The notes under the pieces were generated by a model. The model was not told the origin of the DNA. It ran no database searches and worked only from the letters and a program-made list of their open reading frames with translations. Positions 34,042-45,654 of a stretch of 64,000 bases of DNA are shown here, piece by piece. Source of the stretch: Clavelina lepadiformis (lineage: Eukaryota; Chordata; Ascidiacea; Aplousobranchia; Clavelinidae); the NCBI RefSeq assembly GCF_947623445.1, contig NC_135240.1, positions 24,924,001 to 24,988,000 on the forward strand. The letters are read 5' to 3'. Made by a program: the position numbers and the translations under genes. How positions within the stretch are numbered: position 1 is the first letter of the stretch; every line of letters begins with the position of its first letter.

Positions 34042-34134
34042 TTTCATGTGGTTGTTTTTATTTCTTACCTATGTTTTTCTGTTTTTAGATGCAGGAATGT
34101 GCTGGTAAGTAGTACATGTATCATGGTAATTTAA
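34042..34134 (+). promoter_or_regulatory. short intercistronic gap with splice-acceptor-like tract
   Basis: The ~93 bp between the two genes holds a pyrimidine run ending TTTTTCTGTTTTTAG (AG at 34087-34088), which could be a spliced-leader trans-splice acceptor for the downstream RGS message. No AATAAA is visible. Trans-splicing of operons is known in ascidians; its use here is inference. Confidence 0.45.
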
Positions 34135-35598
34135 TTGTTAACATTTAAAACCTTGGCTATGACCGACAAATCAAGCACCAACCTGACTCCCTCACAGAAT
34201 GAGGCGACTGCTGTGAGAGATTCGCCAAACAAGATCTTATACAACAAAATGGAACATCTCATTGATAAAATGCAGGACGATAAAACTGGAGTGCCCATCA
34301 AAACAGTAAAAAGCCTCTTGACAAAAATACCAGATGTCTTCAGTGGCGAAGATTTGGTTCTGTGGCTGATAAACAATCTTGAAATAACTGATCAGGATGA
34401 AGCCATTCATTTAGGTTCACTTATTGCATCGCATGGTTACTTCTTCCCTATTGATGATCACGTTATAACGTTAAAGAATGATGGTTCATTTTATAGGTTT
34501 CAACGCCAATTTTATTGGCCTTCAAAAGGTTGGGATCCTGAAAATACAGAATATGCGGTCTACTTATGCAAACGTACAATGCAAAATAAAGCCCGGTTAG
34601 AATTGGCTGATTATGAAGCTGAGAACCTTGCTCGTTTACAGCGGTCGTTTTCAAAAAACTGGGAAGTGATATTTGCTAGGGCTGAAAAAGAAGCAAAAGG
34701 TGACAGAAAAAGAGACAAAATTCAGCGCAAGGTTTTTGACAGCCAAGAGAGAGCATTTTGGGATGTCCATCGCCCAGTTCCTGGTTGTGTGAACACTTGT
34801 GAAGTTGACATTAAAAAGGCATACTGGTATAAGGATAGAACAAAAAAGTCTGTTTACAATTCCTCACCCAGAAAATCCACTGAAAAAGTTACTGTCAATG
34901 CTCCCACGGAAGCAGAAACGAGAGATGCCATTCAAGTTTTAATAAAAAGTCTTCAGAGACAATTGGACAGACATTGTTTGAAAATGTCCAAAGTCTGCGA
35001 GTCTTTGATTAGCTACACAGAACAGCAAAAAGGTTATGATCCACAGATGACGCCAGTTGAACCCTCTAATCCTTGGGTTACCAATGAAGATACCTATTGG
35101 ACTGAAAGTCGAGCGAAAGACATCACACCACGTCGTGCCACCAGGTGGAAATTTTCCTTTGGTGAACTGTTGAAGGACGAGCAAGGACGTCAGCAATTCC
35201 GAAAGTTTCTTCAGAAAGAATATTCAGCTGAAAACTTAGATTTTTATTTGGCATGCAAGGATCTAAAAATGCAACCTGTGAAAAAAGCAAAAGAATTGAT
35301 ACGTAAGATATACAAAGATTTTCTGTCTGATGATAGTCCACATCCCATTAACATTGATTCCAAAATAATGGAAATCACAGATAAAAACATGGAGGTCCCC
35401 GATCGTTATTGCTTTGAACAAGCACAGGAACATATATATCACTTGATGAAGAATGATAGTTACGCAAGATTTCTTAAGTCTGACCACTACAAGGGATTCA
35501 TTACTGCCGTTAAAAAAGGATCCAGCAAACCTTATGGACAGTCTCGTGCCCATCCAGGTTACAATCCACTTCAGAATGATTCAAGCTCTGAATCATAG
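34135..35598 (+). CDS. RGS7: R7-class regulator of G-protein signalling (RGS6/7/9/11 type)
   Basis: An intronless frame of 487 codons; a second Met at 34159 (MTDKSSTNL) may be the true start. It accelerates GTP hydrolysis by Gi/o alpha subunits and pairs with Gbeta5. Domains: DEP at ~38-115 (KTVKSLLTKIPDVFSGEDLV); DHEX/linker at ~120-250, including YAVYLCKRTMQNKARLELAD and a near-invariant ERAFWDVHRPVPGCVNTCEV; GGL at ~262-320 ending in SNPW; RGS box at ~337-455 (FGELLKDEQGRQQFRKFL, YSAENLDFYLACKDL, DSYARFLKSDHY). Length and domain order match vertebrate RGS7 (~470-490 aa), which is a many-exon gene, so the lack of introns is notable. It probably shares a transcript with the upstream gene. 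Confidence 0.95.
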   Translation: MLTFKTLAMTDKSSTNLTPSQNEATAVRDSPNKILYNKMEHLIDKMQDDKTGVPIKTVKSLLTKIPDVFSGEDLVLWLINNLEITDQDEAIHLGSLIASHGYFFPIDDHVITLKNDGSFYRFQRQFYWPSKGWDPENTEYAVYLCKRTMQNKARLELADYEAENLARLQRSFSKNWEVIFARAEKEAKGDRKRDKIQRKVFDSQERAFWDVHRPVPGCVNTCEVDIKKAYWYKDRTKKSVYNSSPRKSTEKVTVNAPTEAETRDAIQVLIKSLQRQLDRHCLKMSKVCESLISYTEQQKGYDPQMTPVEPSNPWVTNEDTYWTESRAKDITPRRATRWKFSFGELLKDEQGRQQFRKFLQKEYSAENLDFYLACKDLKMQPVKKAKELIRKIYKDFLSDDSPHPINIDSKIMEITDKNMEVPDRYCFEQAQEHIYHLMKNDSYARFLKSDHYKGFITAVKKGSSKPYGQSRAHPGYNPLQNDSSSES

Positions 35599-37163
35599 CA
35601 AGAAAACATTATGTTTGCTTTGCAATGAGATTATCATGTTCTACGTGCATTATGTATTGTTTTCACAGTGTATTATGCAACCAGGGGTCATATATTTTCA
35701 TGTTTACTTCCTGGTCATGTAGTTTGTTCTGCCCCTATGGAATCTTGCCAGCTTAAAGCATTATTTTTTGTTTGATTTAATGTTCAACTTACTCTATTCT
35801 AAGTAAAAGTTATCATGTTTTGTGCATGCAAGTATTCTATGATACACAGATGCTTTGAGAAAGCATACTTTGAATACACAAGATCAACTATTGTATTGTA
35901 TCTTTTTAAATATTTCGTTCTCTGCTACAGTAACCTACTTTGCAAGCAGTTATTGATATGTATTAAGTCTTCATGTATATACTCAGGTTTGGTGGTCAGT
36001 TTCAATGAAAATTGTGTAAAAAGAATGCCTGCTATTTTGAATTCTTCCTGATAAGTTTATGCTTTCTTAGTTCCATACATTGACGAAACCTCTTGGTGCA
36101 TTTGTAGGGAGTGTGAAAATGTACCATACTAACAAATGATGCTGAAATTGTGTTGTATGTTATACTGTATCTTACTTCTTTAGATATATTCCTATTTCTT
36201 GAAATGTTATGATCTTGTGCAATTTTTAATTTAAGAAATGCCATAGCTTCAATGATTGTACTTCACTGTGCTGATAGAGCTTCAAGTCATGCATATTATG
36301 CTTCTTCTGCATTGCTGTATACCTGTGTAAATTGATATCTTAACCCACAAGCAGTGTCTTTGGATGTTTGTTTTATGTTACGCGCTAACAGGTTGATTTT
36401 TCTTGGAAAGCCAACGCCTTTGTTCACTATTTAAGTGAATTGCATGACTTTGTCAAAACGTTGTAGTGTTTGTTATGAAGTCATATTGCTTTTGTTATTC
36501 AAGTAAATTGATGTTATCCTTTGTCCAAACAAAACATAAATGATGCAACTGATCACTGATAGCTCTTGCCTATTTCAAATAGTTATAGGATGTGTTCATT
36601 TCATTTAGCATGTTTTTTACTGACTATATGTAGTATGAGTTGGGTTTGGGGTAAGATGAACAGTAGTACTGGAATTTTACAGATCAGAAACAATAGCTAC
36701 ATCAAAACAGGACACTGCACACGCTGTAATGCCATACACTTGTAAAGGTCAGTGTAGCAACTGTATAAACATAATACCTTCATTTAAGTAGTTCTGGCAA
36801 AGAATAGATATGGCGTCATCGAAAGAAGGTGCACTTTTATTTCAGTTTGCAATCTTAGATTTTGGTATTTGAATAAACAACGCTTCACTACCATCACATC
36901 ACAATAGTGCTTTATTTAAAATTCTTTCACAGTTTTTTTCAAATGAGATTAAACTGAATTTGCTATTAAATCTCCTTCCTACACACAAAAGTCAGTGGAA
37001 GTATGGTACCTCACCCAATGGCCTACATTGGTAGCAATCAAAACACAAAATTGCAGATTTATCAAGATTGCATCATCAAAATTGCAAAAAAAATTACCAG
37101 TGCAATTACGTACCACTAATATCCATGATTAAAATTAAACCAAGCTTTGCTTAGATGAAATCT
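35599..37163. other. 3' region between RGS gene and PTGR2
   Basis: About 1.5 kb of AT-rich DNA with no recognisable gene or repeat. Short frames at 35815-36051 and 36032-36244 have no motifs. It probably includes 3' untranslated regions of the two convergent genes. Confidence 0.5.
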
Positions 37164-38216
37164 CTATACTTTCACTATTTGTTTCCCAATGTTATAACCT
37201 GACATCATTTGCACAAAAGCATTTCCAGCATTTTGAAGTCCATGGGAAATTGTTTCTTTGCTAACAAGTTTTCCTTCAGCATAGGCCTTACTGAGAAATG
37301 CCAAGGTGCTTGGAAATTTGTTAGCATAACTGAGAACGAGAAACCGTTCACGGTTAATGGAGTTAGCATGAACCAACTTGGCTGAAGCTTGGTTCAATGG
37401 AGGGGGGTAAGGAACATCAGAGTTGTAGGTTGAGATTTGTCCGCATAATATAACTGTTGAGCATTTATTCATGTGTGATATAACATCATCACTTATGTTG
37501 CCCCCAACATTATCAAAATACACATCTACTCCATCAGGGCATAACTCTGCTAATCGCTGTTTCACATTTTCTGACTTGTAGCAAACAGCACCATTAAATT
37601 TCAAATCCTCTTCCAAGAAAGAGCACTTTTCTTGCGTACCACAAATGCCAATTATCTTTTTGCACCCGAGTAATTTGGCAACTTGACCCGCAACACAGCC
37701 ACATGCGCCAGCTGCACCACTTACAACGACTGTCTGAAATAAATCTGATTGTATGTTTCCTTGTTCCATCACACCAATTGCCCCAGTGAGACCAGTCAAC
37801 CCGAAAATGCCAAGTGTAAGTGAGCTCTGTTCTTCAGATATGCCATCAATTTTGCGAATGCTTTCAGAATGCACTACGGTAAATTTTTTCCATTGCCAAG
37901 ACATGTCAGTGGATGTAACTAGGTCACCTTTCTTGTAACTTTCATTAGTGCTTTGTAAAACTCTTCCAACAGCAAAGCCGCTTATCGTTTCCCCAATTCC
38001 CCATGCTTTTGCATAATCGACTCCGCTGTCTACATTCATCCTACATCGCATGTATGGGTCAACACTAATATACTTTGTTTCAACAACCAAATGTCTGTTT
38101 TTGGGTGATTCCGGGTAAGTGCAAGGCTCATAACCGAAATTTGAAACAGTGGGTGCGCTATTTACGCCAGGACGTGACTGAAAGTAAACACGATAGTTTG
38201 GCTTTTGTTCTGACAT
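37164..38216 (-). CDS. PTGR2: prostaglandin reductase 2-type NADPH oxidoreductase
   Basis: An intronless 350-codon frame, almost the same length as human PTGR2 (351). It is a zinc-free medium-chain dehydrogenase/reductase that reduces the double bond of 15-keto-prostaglandins or other enones with NADPH. Motifs: YISVDPYMRCRMN near the start; GIFGLTGLTGAIGVMEQG; the Rossmann nucleotide-binding loop VVSGAAGACGCVAGQVAKLLGC; and VDVYFDNVGGNISDDVI, all highly conserved in the LTB4DH/PTGR family. The ATG at 38216 begins MSEQKPNYRV. It lies 413 bp downstream of FAM162 on the same strand, so co-transcription is possible. PTGR1 is the alternative; the LNQASAKLVHANSINRERFLV region looks PTGR2-like. Confidence 0.93.
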   Translation of the reverse strand: MSEQKPNYRVYFQSRPGVNSAPTVSNFGYEPCTYPESPKNRHLVVETKYISVDPYMRCRMNVDSGVDYAKAWGIGETISGFAVGRVLQSTNESYKKGDLVTSTDMSWQWKKFTVVHSESIRKIDGISEEQSSLTLGIFGLTGLTGAIGVMEQGNIQSDLFQTVVVSGAAGACGCVAGQVAKLLGCKKIIGICGTQEKCSFLEEDLKFNGAVCYKSENVKQRLAELCPDGVDVYFDNVGGNISDDVISHMNKCSTVILCGQISTYNSDVPYPPPLNQASAKLVHANSINRERFLVLSYANKFPSTLAFLSKAYAEGKLVSKETISHGLQNAGNAFVQMMSGYNIGKQIVKV

Positions 38217-38629
38217 CCTTTATCTATTAGTTTTATTTTCATTGAACCTTCACTGAAGCTAATGACTAAAAACATTCATAATTATTTGTTATGTAGCACA
38301 GTTTTGAATTCTTTTCAATTAACTTAAAACAACAATGGAAGAGCAATTCAAGATGAACAAGACCAATACTAAAAACATGTGATATATTTACAAGAGCAAA
38401 GAAAAGACAAATATAGCCTACTCAACGTTAACCAAATCACTTAAAAACTCCACAATAACAAATGTATAGTTTACAATTTAATGTATTAGACAGAGCTGCA
38501 CTTTTAAAAGTAAAAGAGAAAAGCAGTGTCACTCTTTAATTCACCAATTCAATTTTTTGAACAGGACTGAGGCATGAAAAGAACAAAAATTGTGTCCATA
38601 GTAGTTTCTTGAGAATTCAACTTCTACCG

Positions 38630-39223
38630 TTATGTTTTGACAGCACCGATTTCATTACTAATTACTGTATTGTCTGATTTCTTTGAATGTTGGTAAGCAT
38701 AGTATGCAGTTCCACATAATCCAATGCAAATTAACCATCCAAGATATTCCACGCCCACTAGCCCTTTAAAGCCACGCTCTGCCATTTCTGCTCTTATCTG
38801 ATCATGTAATTCTTTGCTTGTTTTCTTCTGTCGAAAGACAATTTTATTGGGTACATCACTAATTTGTTTGTATTTTCCCATTTTTACCAATATCCATTTG
38901 TCCCAAATATACAATTTCCTGACTTTCTGTTGCGATTCTTTACGCTTCTGCTGTTTCTCAGCTATGATCTCTTCAACGGTTCTAGGTTCTGGTATGTTCA
39001 TTTTCTCTGTTATAATTGTGGTCTCTCCTGAAGCACCAAGAGATGGATTAAATCGTTTTATTTCTGGTCTTAGGTCAGTCGATTCATTGCTATAACTTCT
39101 TATGGCTGATGGAGTTGTTCGATTGATGCAATTTCCATGACAGTAGAACAATCTCACTGTTCGAGTGAGGGCTTTTGATAGCATAGTTTTCAAGAGTTTA
39201 TATATATATATAATATGTAGCAA
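38630..39223 (-). CDS. FAM162: FAM162-family mitochondrial inner-membrane protein
   Basis: A frame of 197 codons. The likely start is the internal Met at 39184 (MLSKALTRTVRLFYCHGN), which gives a basic, mitochondrial presequence-like N-terminus; the upstream 13 codons come from a TATATA-rich stretch that could be promoter or leader. The core WDKWILVKMGKYKQISDVPNKI followed by a basic helix and one hydrophobic segment (VEYLGWLICIGLCGTAYYAY) matches the DUF4748/FAM162 pattern (WDKRILLWTGRFKKxEDIPE in FAM162A, from memory). FAM162A is linked to hypoxia-induced mitochondrial death in mammals; no function can be read here. Single coding exon. Confidence 0.8.
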   Translation of the reverse strand: MLHIIYIYKLLKTMLSKALTRTVRLFYCHGNCINRTTPSAIRSYSNESTDLRPEIKRFNPSLGASGETTIITEKMNIPEPRTVEEIIAEKQQKRKESQQKVRKLYIWDKWILVKMGKYKQISDVPNKIVFRQKKTSKELHDQIRAEMAERGFKGLVGVEYLGWLICIGLCGTAYYAYQHSKKSDNTVISNEIGAVKT

Positions 39224-41038
39224 AGCTGTATAATAAACTAAAAAGGTTTGTTACAGACACTGTATGTATGCAAGTATGTTTTTGTACACCACCGACAGAA
39301 TGACATGATCACTGAGTAAGCGGAAATTGTCTGATTAATTTCATTAAATAAAGAGTTTCGAATCTTTTCTATGGTTGCAGTAAAGCATTGACCTTGAGAC
39401 TCAATAAAACATTGACAATGATTTCAATTTCAGCTGCTCTTGCACTTGGCCAAAGAATTGCATTTTTGTTTTTGCATTGAAAATTGAAAAAGTTTTGTAT
39501 GATTTACAATTTCTTAAAAGTTATTCAGAATGCATACCGTACATATATGTCAATTTTTACAACTCAATTTTTCTCTCAGGGCTCATGTTCTCAACCATCT
39601 TTAACGAAGAGGAGTTGCAAAATATTTTAACACATTCGCTAAATACAACAGGTTGCCAAATCAAATTCCAGAGTATTTTTAACTTGTTTTGTGGCACAAG
39701 GTTTCTTTGTAGAGCTCCAAATGTAAATTTATCTACGCCTACTACACAGTAGTATACCGTTACACGTTCAGGATAGAATTAGTTTGTGCGGAACCGTCGT
39801 CTTGTTGACAATAATCATAATTTATCAGTCTTATCCATAATAATAGATTAAATCAGCCAGAGACATCTTCTTTTCTCATGGCATGATCTAATTCTAGTTA
39901 GTAGTCTATGGTGGTTACCGGTTAGGTGGTATATATACACTACGCAGAAGGTGATAATAACTCTAACCGCCTATCTTTAAATGCAACAAGCTGCATGACC
40001 TACGAACGGTTAAATAGTCACTTCGCAACTAAATGAGTCGTCTATCGTATACAGTACCGGTACTAGCCTCCCTCACAAGCTGATTGCATGCTGAATCAAG
40101 CAGATGTACCATCTTGTGACTACTACAACTTTCCAGTAAACTATTGCCAAGGTGACATGACAAGATATTGTGCAATGTGCAAGAACTGGGTCTAAAATAC
40201 GCCATACGCGCCACTTCATATAATGTCACGTTCTATCTACACGCACCATACTCACCAGACATTGCCGCATAAGAATGTGGCGTGTGGTGATACAGCGTCT
40301 CTTAAAACATGCAAGATAGATTTGTGCTATATGATGGTAGGTTAGAATGGCCACCAAACCCACAAAACAGTTTCTAACTTTACCAGGTTTAGTTTTATTC
40401 TAATTCAAGTCTTATTTTTTTACCACATTTACAGTTTTTCATGCTTAAAACCTGAATAAGTTTGACTGTAATTTGCCGGCTCGTTAGCCGAGTGATTCGA
40501 AAGTTGGCTACGTAAAACATGCGGCCCAGGTTCCGCGTTCGATATGCAGTGGCGCCAAACCGTTCCAACGCCCTTGGCCAAGGCAGTAACGACGCTTGCC
40601 CCTGCTCAGTGGAACTGGTGGACAGTTCTAAATTCGGACAGATTTGGACAAGTTAAACGTTTAGCGCTGTTTGCGGTAAATATGTTGTTCGAAACATTCC
40701 ATGTGGTGGCGGTAATAGAACATGAAAAATCTCTCAAGTAACTGCTGATAGTCCGCATGAACACAGGTGCAGGTTGGAAACTAGTAATTTCATGCATATG
40801 CTATTTCAATCTGTGTTCTTTGTTCTAATGCAGATGTTATTTTTTATGCATTTCTACTTTTTCGTAAGGACGGTTGAAATAAAACTGTAAAAACACTAGG
40901 CCGGCTTATAAGATTAGTGAGCGTCGTTTTATTTACTTTACCAAGATAACTTTTCACTGTTAACTAACAACGTTTCGCCGATAACTGTATGTATGTGTAT
41001 AACTATAACATATTTTAAATGCAATTCAACATACTTTA
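39224..41038. other. intergenic between FAM162 and PCMT1, with SINE
   Basis: A divergent promoter region for FAM162 (-) and PCMT1 (+). A tRNA-derived SINE occupies 40475-40740. The rest, including short frames at 39477-39752 and 40029-40229, shows no family resemblance. Confidence 0.5.
40475..40740 (+). mobile_element. tRNA-derived SINE
   Basis: The head (40475-40550) is tRNA-like: GCCGGCTCGTTAGCCGAGTG carries an A-box-like TAGCCGAGTG, and GGTTCCGCGTTCGATATGC about 50 bp on is a B-box-like segment. The body (AGTGGCGCCAAACC ... TTCTAAATTCGGACAG) recurs, diverged and without the head, at 45655-45740. No clear poly(A) or target duplication seen. Confidence 0.65.
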
Positions 41039-41101
41039 ATGAATATGAATATTCTACATAGCGTGCATGTACTGTATATTTTTCTTTTAATATACTTTGC
41101 A

Positions 41102-41797
41102 ATGGCCTGGAGATCACATGGGAAAAGCAACCTGGATTTGGTAAACAACCTGCGAAGAAATGGTATAATTAAAAGTGAAGCTGTATACGAGGCAATGAAG
41201 CTAACAGATCGCAAGCACTATGTGTCTGGTAATCCATACAATGATAGTCCCCAGTCAATTGGGTACCAAGCAACAATCAGTGCGCCTCATATGCATGCTT
41301 ATGCTTTGGAGATCTTACATGAGCAACTGAGTGGTAAAACAAATGCTGCGGCTTTAGATGTTGGGTCTGGCAGTGGTTATTTAACAGCTTGTTTTGCTCG
41401 GATGATGGGAGAAAGTGGCAGAGCATTTGGCATTGAACACATTGGGGAACTTGTAAATAAGTCAGTAGAGAACATAAAACGTGATGACAGTAATCTCTTG
41501 CACAATGGAAGAGTTGTGCTAAAACAAGGAGATGGCCGACTTGGCTATGACCCAGAGAACAAGAAGTTCGAACTTTACGATGCAATTCATGTAGGTGCGG
41601 CAGCTGCCCAGGTTCCAACTCATCTACTTGACCAATTAAAACGTGGGGGCCGTTTGATTCTCCCAGTCGGAGAAGCAGGAGCCACTCAGACCTTCCAGCA
41701 ATGGGATAAAGATGAAGAAGGTAAATTGCGAAAGCAAGATATGATGAAGGTGGTCTATATCCCTCTTACTGACCAGCACAAGCAATGGCCACGCTAA
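41102..41797 (+). CDS. PCMT1: protein-L-isoaspartate O-methyltransferase
   Basis: Repairs isoaspartyl residues in aged proteins by SAM-dependent methylation. The canonical start is ATG 41102 ([20 protein letters not shown]), matching vertebrate MAWKSGG, and gives 231 aa. Motifs: [20 protein letters not shown] (substrate pocket), [17 protein letters not shown] (SAM motif I), [13 protein letters not shown], and [15 protein letters not shown]. The frame is open upstream to ATG 41039 and would add 21 residues with a hydrophobic run ([11 protein letters not shown]) directly before MAW. Intronless, whereas vertebrate PCMT1 is multi-exon. CCDC169 follows 0.6 kb downstream on the same strand. Confidence 0.96.
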   Translation: MAWRSHGKSNLDLVNNLRRNGIIKSEAVYEAMKLTDRKHYVSGNPYNDSPQSIGYQATISAPHMHAYALEILHEQLSGKTNAAALDVGSGSGYLTACFARMMGESGRAFGIEHIGELVNKSVENIKRDDSNLLHNGRVVLKQGDGRLGYDPENKKFELYDAIHVGAAAAQVPTHLLDQLKRGGRLILPVGEAGATQTFQQWDKDEEGKLRKQDMMKVVYIPLTDQHKQWPR

Positions 41798-42422
41798 TAG
41801 AGTTGTATATACTTAAAGTCTTTGGCAAAGTTGCGATGGCCTTAAGGCTGGTATAATCTTATGAAAGGGGACATAATGGTCTTGCATGGCTTGCAGCAGA
41901 AAAGCTTGGCTGAGTGATTTTTTGTTAGTGGAACATGATTTGAGTTTACCAAAGAAGCTTCTAAACATGGATTTGTGAGTTCTATCATTTATTCTTGCAG
42001 TGTATTTTCAAAAAGTCCAAATATGTATTTAACTGTAACGGAAGTGTTGCATTTGTATATATGTGTTTTGATCATCATTTTGTGATTGTATAATTTGTAA
42101 ATTGTGCTATGTTTGTTAACAGTGAAAATCACAGATATGTAATTGTTTTTATGAACAATTAAGTTGCTTGGTGGTTATGTCAAAAACAAACCGAAATCCA
42201 TAGAAATGCCAGTATAATTTAAGATAACTTATTGCTGTTACTAATTTAAAAGGTAAAATATTTTTACATGATAGCCATTATGCTAACAAAATGCATTGTT
42301 ATCCTTTTCTCACTGGGCTGAGTTTATTATATACATTGGTTATTACCAAGCTCTATTTGCATAATGTTAAATTTGTTCATATTCTATTAGGTTGTGGTTT
42401 ATATAACAATATTTAGTCCAAA

Positions 42423-44155
42423 ATGGGTGACAGGTTAGATGATTATACACTGGAGGAGCTTCAGGCTGAAACTGACCAAGAAACACAAATGAAGTAAGAA
42501 CTTGGAATTGTTGTTTGAGTTGAACTGCTTGGTAATAATAATAAAAGTATTTAACTTGAAATTCTATTTAGGAAAATGCTAGATCAATCCGTTATTGACC
42601 TAAAGGCAACTGTTGATGACCTTGAGACAAAATATGAACAAGTTGACACAGAAGGAAACGAATGGAAGACAAGGTATGGTGAAAGTATCTAATGTGGCAA
42701 AATATATTATTTATACCTGTGGCATCTGGGCCTGCTCAGTGTTTTTTCTCTGTGCAGCATCTAATATATGCTTCTGGTTGTGAATCAAAATCGATTTGTA
42801 TGAGCATTTTTTAGATTCTTTATTACTGATTGCATGATAATGCTGCTTGTTATTTATATTTCAGGTTTGAAACACAACAAGAAATGAACAGGCAACTGGA
42901 AAGGCAATTGGAAGTTTTGAAAGACAAGATACAAAAACATAATGGAGCTAACAAAAGGGATATGGTGGTCTTGAAGAATATGGAAGAAATGTCCGATGTA
43001 TGTACGATTGATTATTATGTAATGTTTGTAATAGAAGTTGGATATTTTTTATTCTCAGTCAGCACCTAACTGCAAGGTTTCCAGGAATTGCACATGAACT
43101 CATGACTGTGCATTTTTAACTACATATTCATAATAATCTTAACTGAATCTGTTAAAATCGGTTATAACTATACAAACCCAACTATGCACAGTTATTTTAT
43201 TTTATTAAAGTTGCGAACTTTATTCTACAGGCTGGCTGGAACGGTCTCGTGAGGCAGTTAGAAAAAGAAAAGTTTAGTTTGCAAGGTCAACTGCGTGACA
43301 TGGAATGGAGGCTGGACCAGGTTTCCGTATTCATCGCAATATTCCATTAACACTGGGCCATTTACTTTTAATGTGAGAATTTTTTAAAGTAGGAATCAAA
43401 AGCACTACACAAAGCCAACGATGGCCGGAAGAAATATATAACTGAAATCAATGAAGCCACTTTTCATCTGGATTCATATGAGCGTTTGCAAGGGAAAAGA
43501 GCACATCCAAAAGTTGTTACCAGAAGGTATTTCTTTACTTAACGCTGTAAGTCTTGCACTTATTCCCCTTAGGGATTGTCCATGGAGATCATACTGTCCT
43601 TGAAAGCAAACTGTGCTAACTGGGAAAGTTAAACTTTCATTTTTCTGAAATGCAATTTTGCATAGTTTACTTAACTTATTAGCTATTTTACTCCTTATGT
43701 TCCTATACCCTTGGTTCTAATTCCGAGTTTGAAATATTCTGTGGACATATCCATTACACACAATTTCAATGACCCAACAGTACAAATTACATAAGCAATA
43801 GGCAACATACTAGTGATACTTAAGTTTCATTGAAGGCAACCATTAATTTATGTCATCTGTTTTATGCTACATATTATAAGACCCAAATTCAAAAATGGAT
43901 CCAGAATGAACGTTGGAAGTAAAAAGTATTTTTGTCCAATAGATTTATGTGGTACCAACAAGGAGTTGTCACAAGTATGTCCATATTGTAGACACACGCT
44001 TATACTATTTGCATGTGTGGAAACTAATGCAGCAATAAGAAACATGCTGAATCTTATAGTCTTCTAGGTTGCCGCCAAGAACCACCATCTTGAAACATAA
44101 GGACGATGGCCAGAAGCCAAATGTTGCCAAAATTACAAAACAGAGGCGTAACTGA
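42423..44155 (+). CDS. CCDC169: coiled-coil protein CCDC169, six exons
   Basis: Exons 42423-42493, 42572-42673, 42865-42997, 43231-43320, 43393-43526 and 44068-44155 join at GT/AG sites in phase to give 205 aa. The protein is nearly all coiled coil (TLEELQAETDQETQMK, VDDLETKYEQVDTEGNEWKT, RQLERQLEVLKDKIQKH) with a basic C-terminus. The lines NEWKTRFETQQEMNRQLE, VRQLEKEKFSLQGQLRDMEW and ESKALHKANDGRKKYITE match human CCDC169 as remembered ([39 protein letters not shown]). No function is established for this family. A TTTAG acceptor-like site lies just before the ATG (ATATTTAG/TCCAAAATGG), compatible with spliced-leader addition. Convergent with NDUFC2. Confidence 0.88.
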
Positions 44156-44522
44156 GAATATCTATAGATCTAGTAGAGAGTGTGTACTTGAGTAATACCA
44201 TAGATTTGGGCTGCCTTTTTTCGTTTATCGTGTAAATCTTGTGGAGATTTTATAGACGTTTATTCCTTTTTTTTAGTCCATTTGTATGTAGTACTGTGAC
44301 TTTTTTGCTGAGGATATAGCACCACTGTGATCTCATTTAATACAGCTTCTGCCAAATCACCATTATGGTATACTCATTGATACTTTATTAGCACAAACAA
44401 AAAGTTAAAAAAAAGAAAGAGTTCTATCGGACAGGTTGCCAGTGGTCCAAAATTGCAGGATCCGAGAATTTCTGAGGAACTATAAATACAACAAAACAAG
44501 ACATGATTTTGCTGTAATTAGC

Positions 44523-45071
44523 TTACTTCTTCTCTTTCAACTCTTCTTTATCATGTTTAGTTTTCAACATTGATTTTAATATTTTAAATGCCACATGTCA
44601 AAAATCTTTTACCTTTCAGTGGGAAATGGTCACTTCTACTCAGAGCATACTCCAAACAGTATTTAAATTTTCCAAGGTAATATTGACCATGTGCTCTTGA
44701 GGCATAATAACCAAGCCAAATACCAGCTGCTGCACCAAGAACAATTCTTGGGCCACCTAAAAAGTAAAATATCAACATGAGTTAAGATATAATTTAAGTG
44801 TCTGAACTCTGAAGTAGTAAATGTAAGAGATAATAATTGTTTAGTCAGAAAAAAAATGTTAAAGCTTATACAAACCAAGAAGCAATGGAAGATTTGACAT
44901 GTGGTTTGACAAAGGAGCAGCTGCACCACCAATAAATCCTAGTACTACAGACGCAGGGTTCAAAATTTCAATAGGATGTGATGTTTTCCGAAATTCATTA
45001 ACAGTGAGGGCATAGTGTGTCCCAAACACATGGGGCATGGCTGGCATGCCCTTTTCACCAAACCAAGGCAT
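44523..45071 (-). CDS. NDUFC2: complex I subunit NDUFC2
   Basis: Exons 45071-44876, 44756-44613 and a small last exon 44545-44523 join in phase to give 120 aa (human NDUFC2 119). The order of two hydrophobic segments (NPASVVLGFIGGAAAPLSNHM; GPRIVLGAAAGIWLGYYAS) followed by an YLGKFKYCLEYALSRSDHFP tail matches the accessory membrane-arm subunit B14.5b/NDUFC2 of mitochondrial NADH:ubiquinone oxidoreductase. The last exon (acceptor GATAAAG/AAGAGTTG) has a poor pyrimidine tract and is the weakest part. Located 0.37 kb from the convergent CCDC169 stop. Confidence 0.8.
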
Positions 45072-45654
45072 TGTGACTTGTTTTTACTTACAAACCAAAC
45101 AATACCTTCTAAAATAATGGGTTAGTTCAACTTTCAACACTTGAGCATTTCATTGGCAGTTTGTGTACAACAAAGCAGTGGTTCCTAACCTTTCAAAATT
45201 AGCATTACCAAAGTTATGATTTGAACAAAAGTTCTAAATTTGTGCATCGTTGGTGAAGGAATGAAAAGTACCACGGCATGGACTTCCATGGTCTGCTGCA
45301 AGACGCCATGTAAAATGAGGGACAACTAATGCTCCTCTAACCAAAATATGCATGAGTTTATTACAAAAATAAAGCAATAAATACGTGCAAGAAAATCTGT
45401 GTTGAATCAACCATAGTTGCACTACGCCAAACTACGATGATTTGTAAGAAAACAATTCCAGCAACAAACGATTTGCGTTATACTCTCTTTCAAGCCATTA
45501 AGTGTGGGAATCAAAAATGTGACAAAAAAAGGAAAAGTAAACAATTCCAAAGCTTTTCTTCAATTTTAAAAGTTTGAACATTAGTACTGTATTAAATTGG
45601 AGTATTTGCCAACAATTTTTAGTTTTGGAGCAATAGGGAACTTGTTTGATAACC

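Noticed and set aside
34089-34110. Tiny coding exon ATGCAGGAATGTGCTG before GTAAGT as the true start of the RGS gene
   Set aside because: Joining it to the visible downstream acceptors gives immediate stops, so the frame starting at 34135 or 34159 is preferred.
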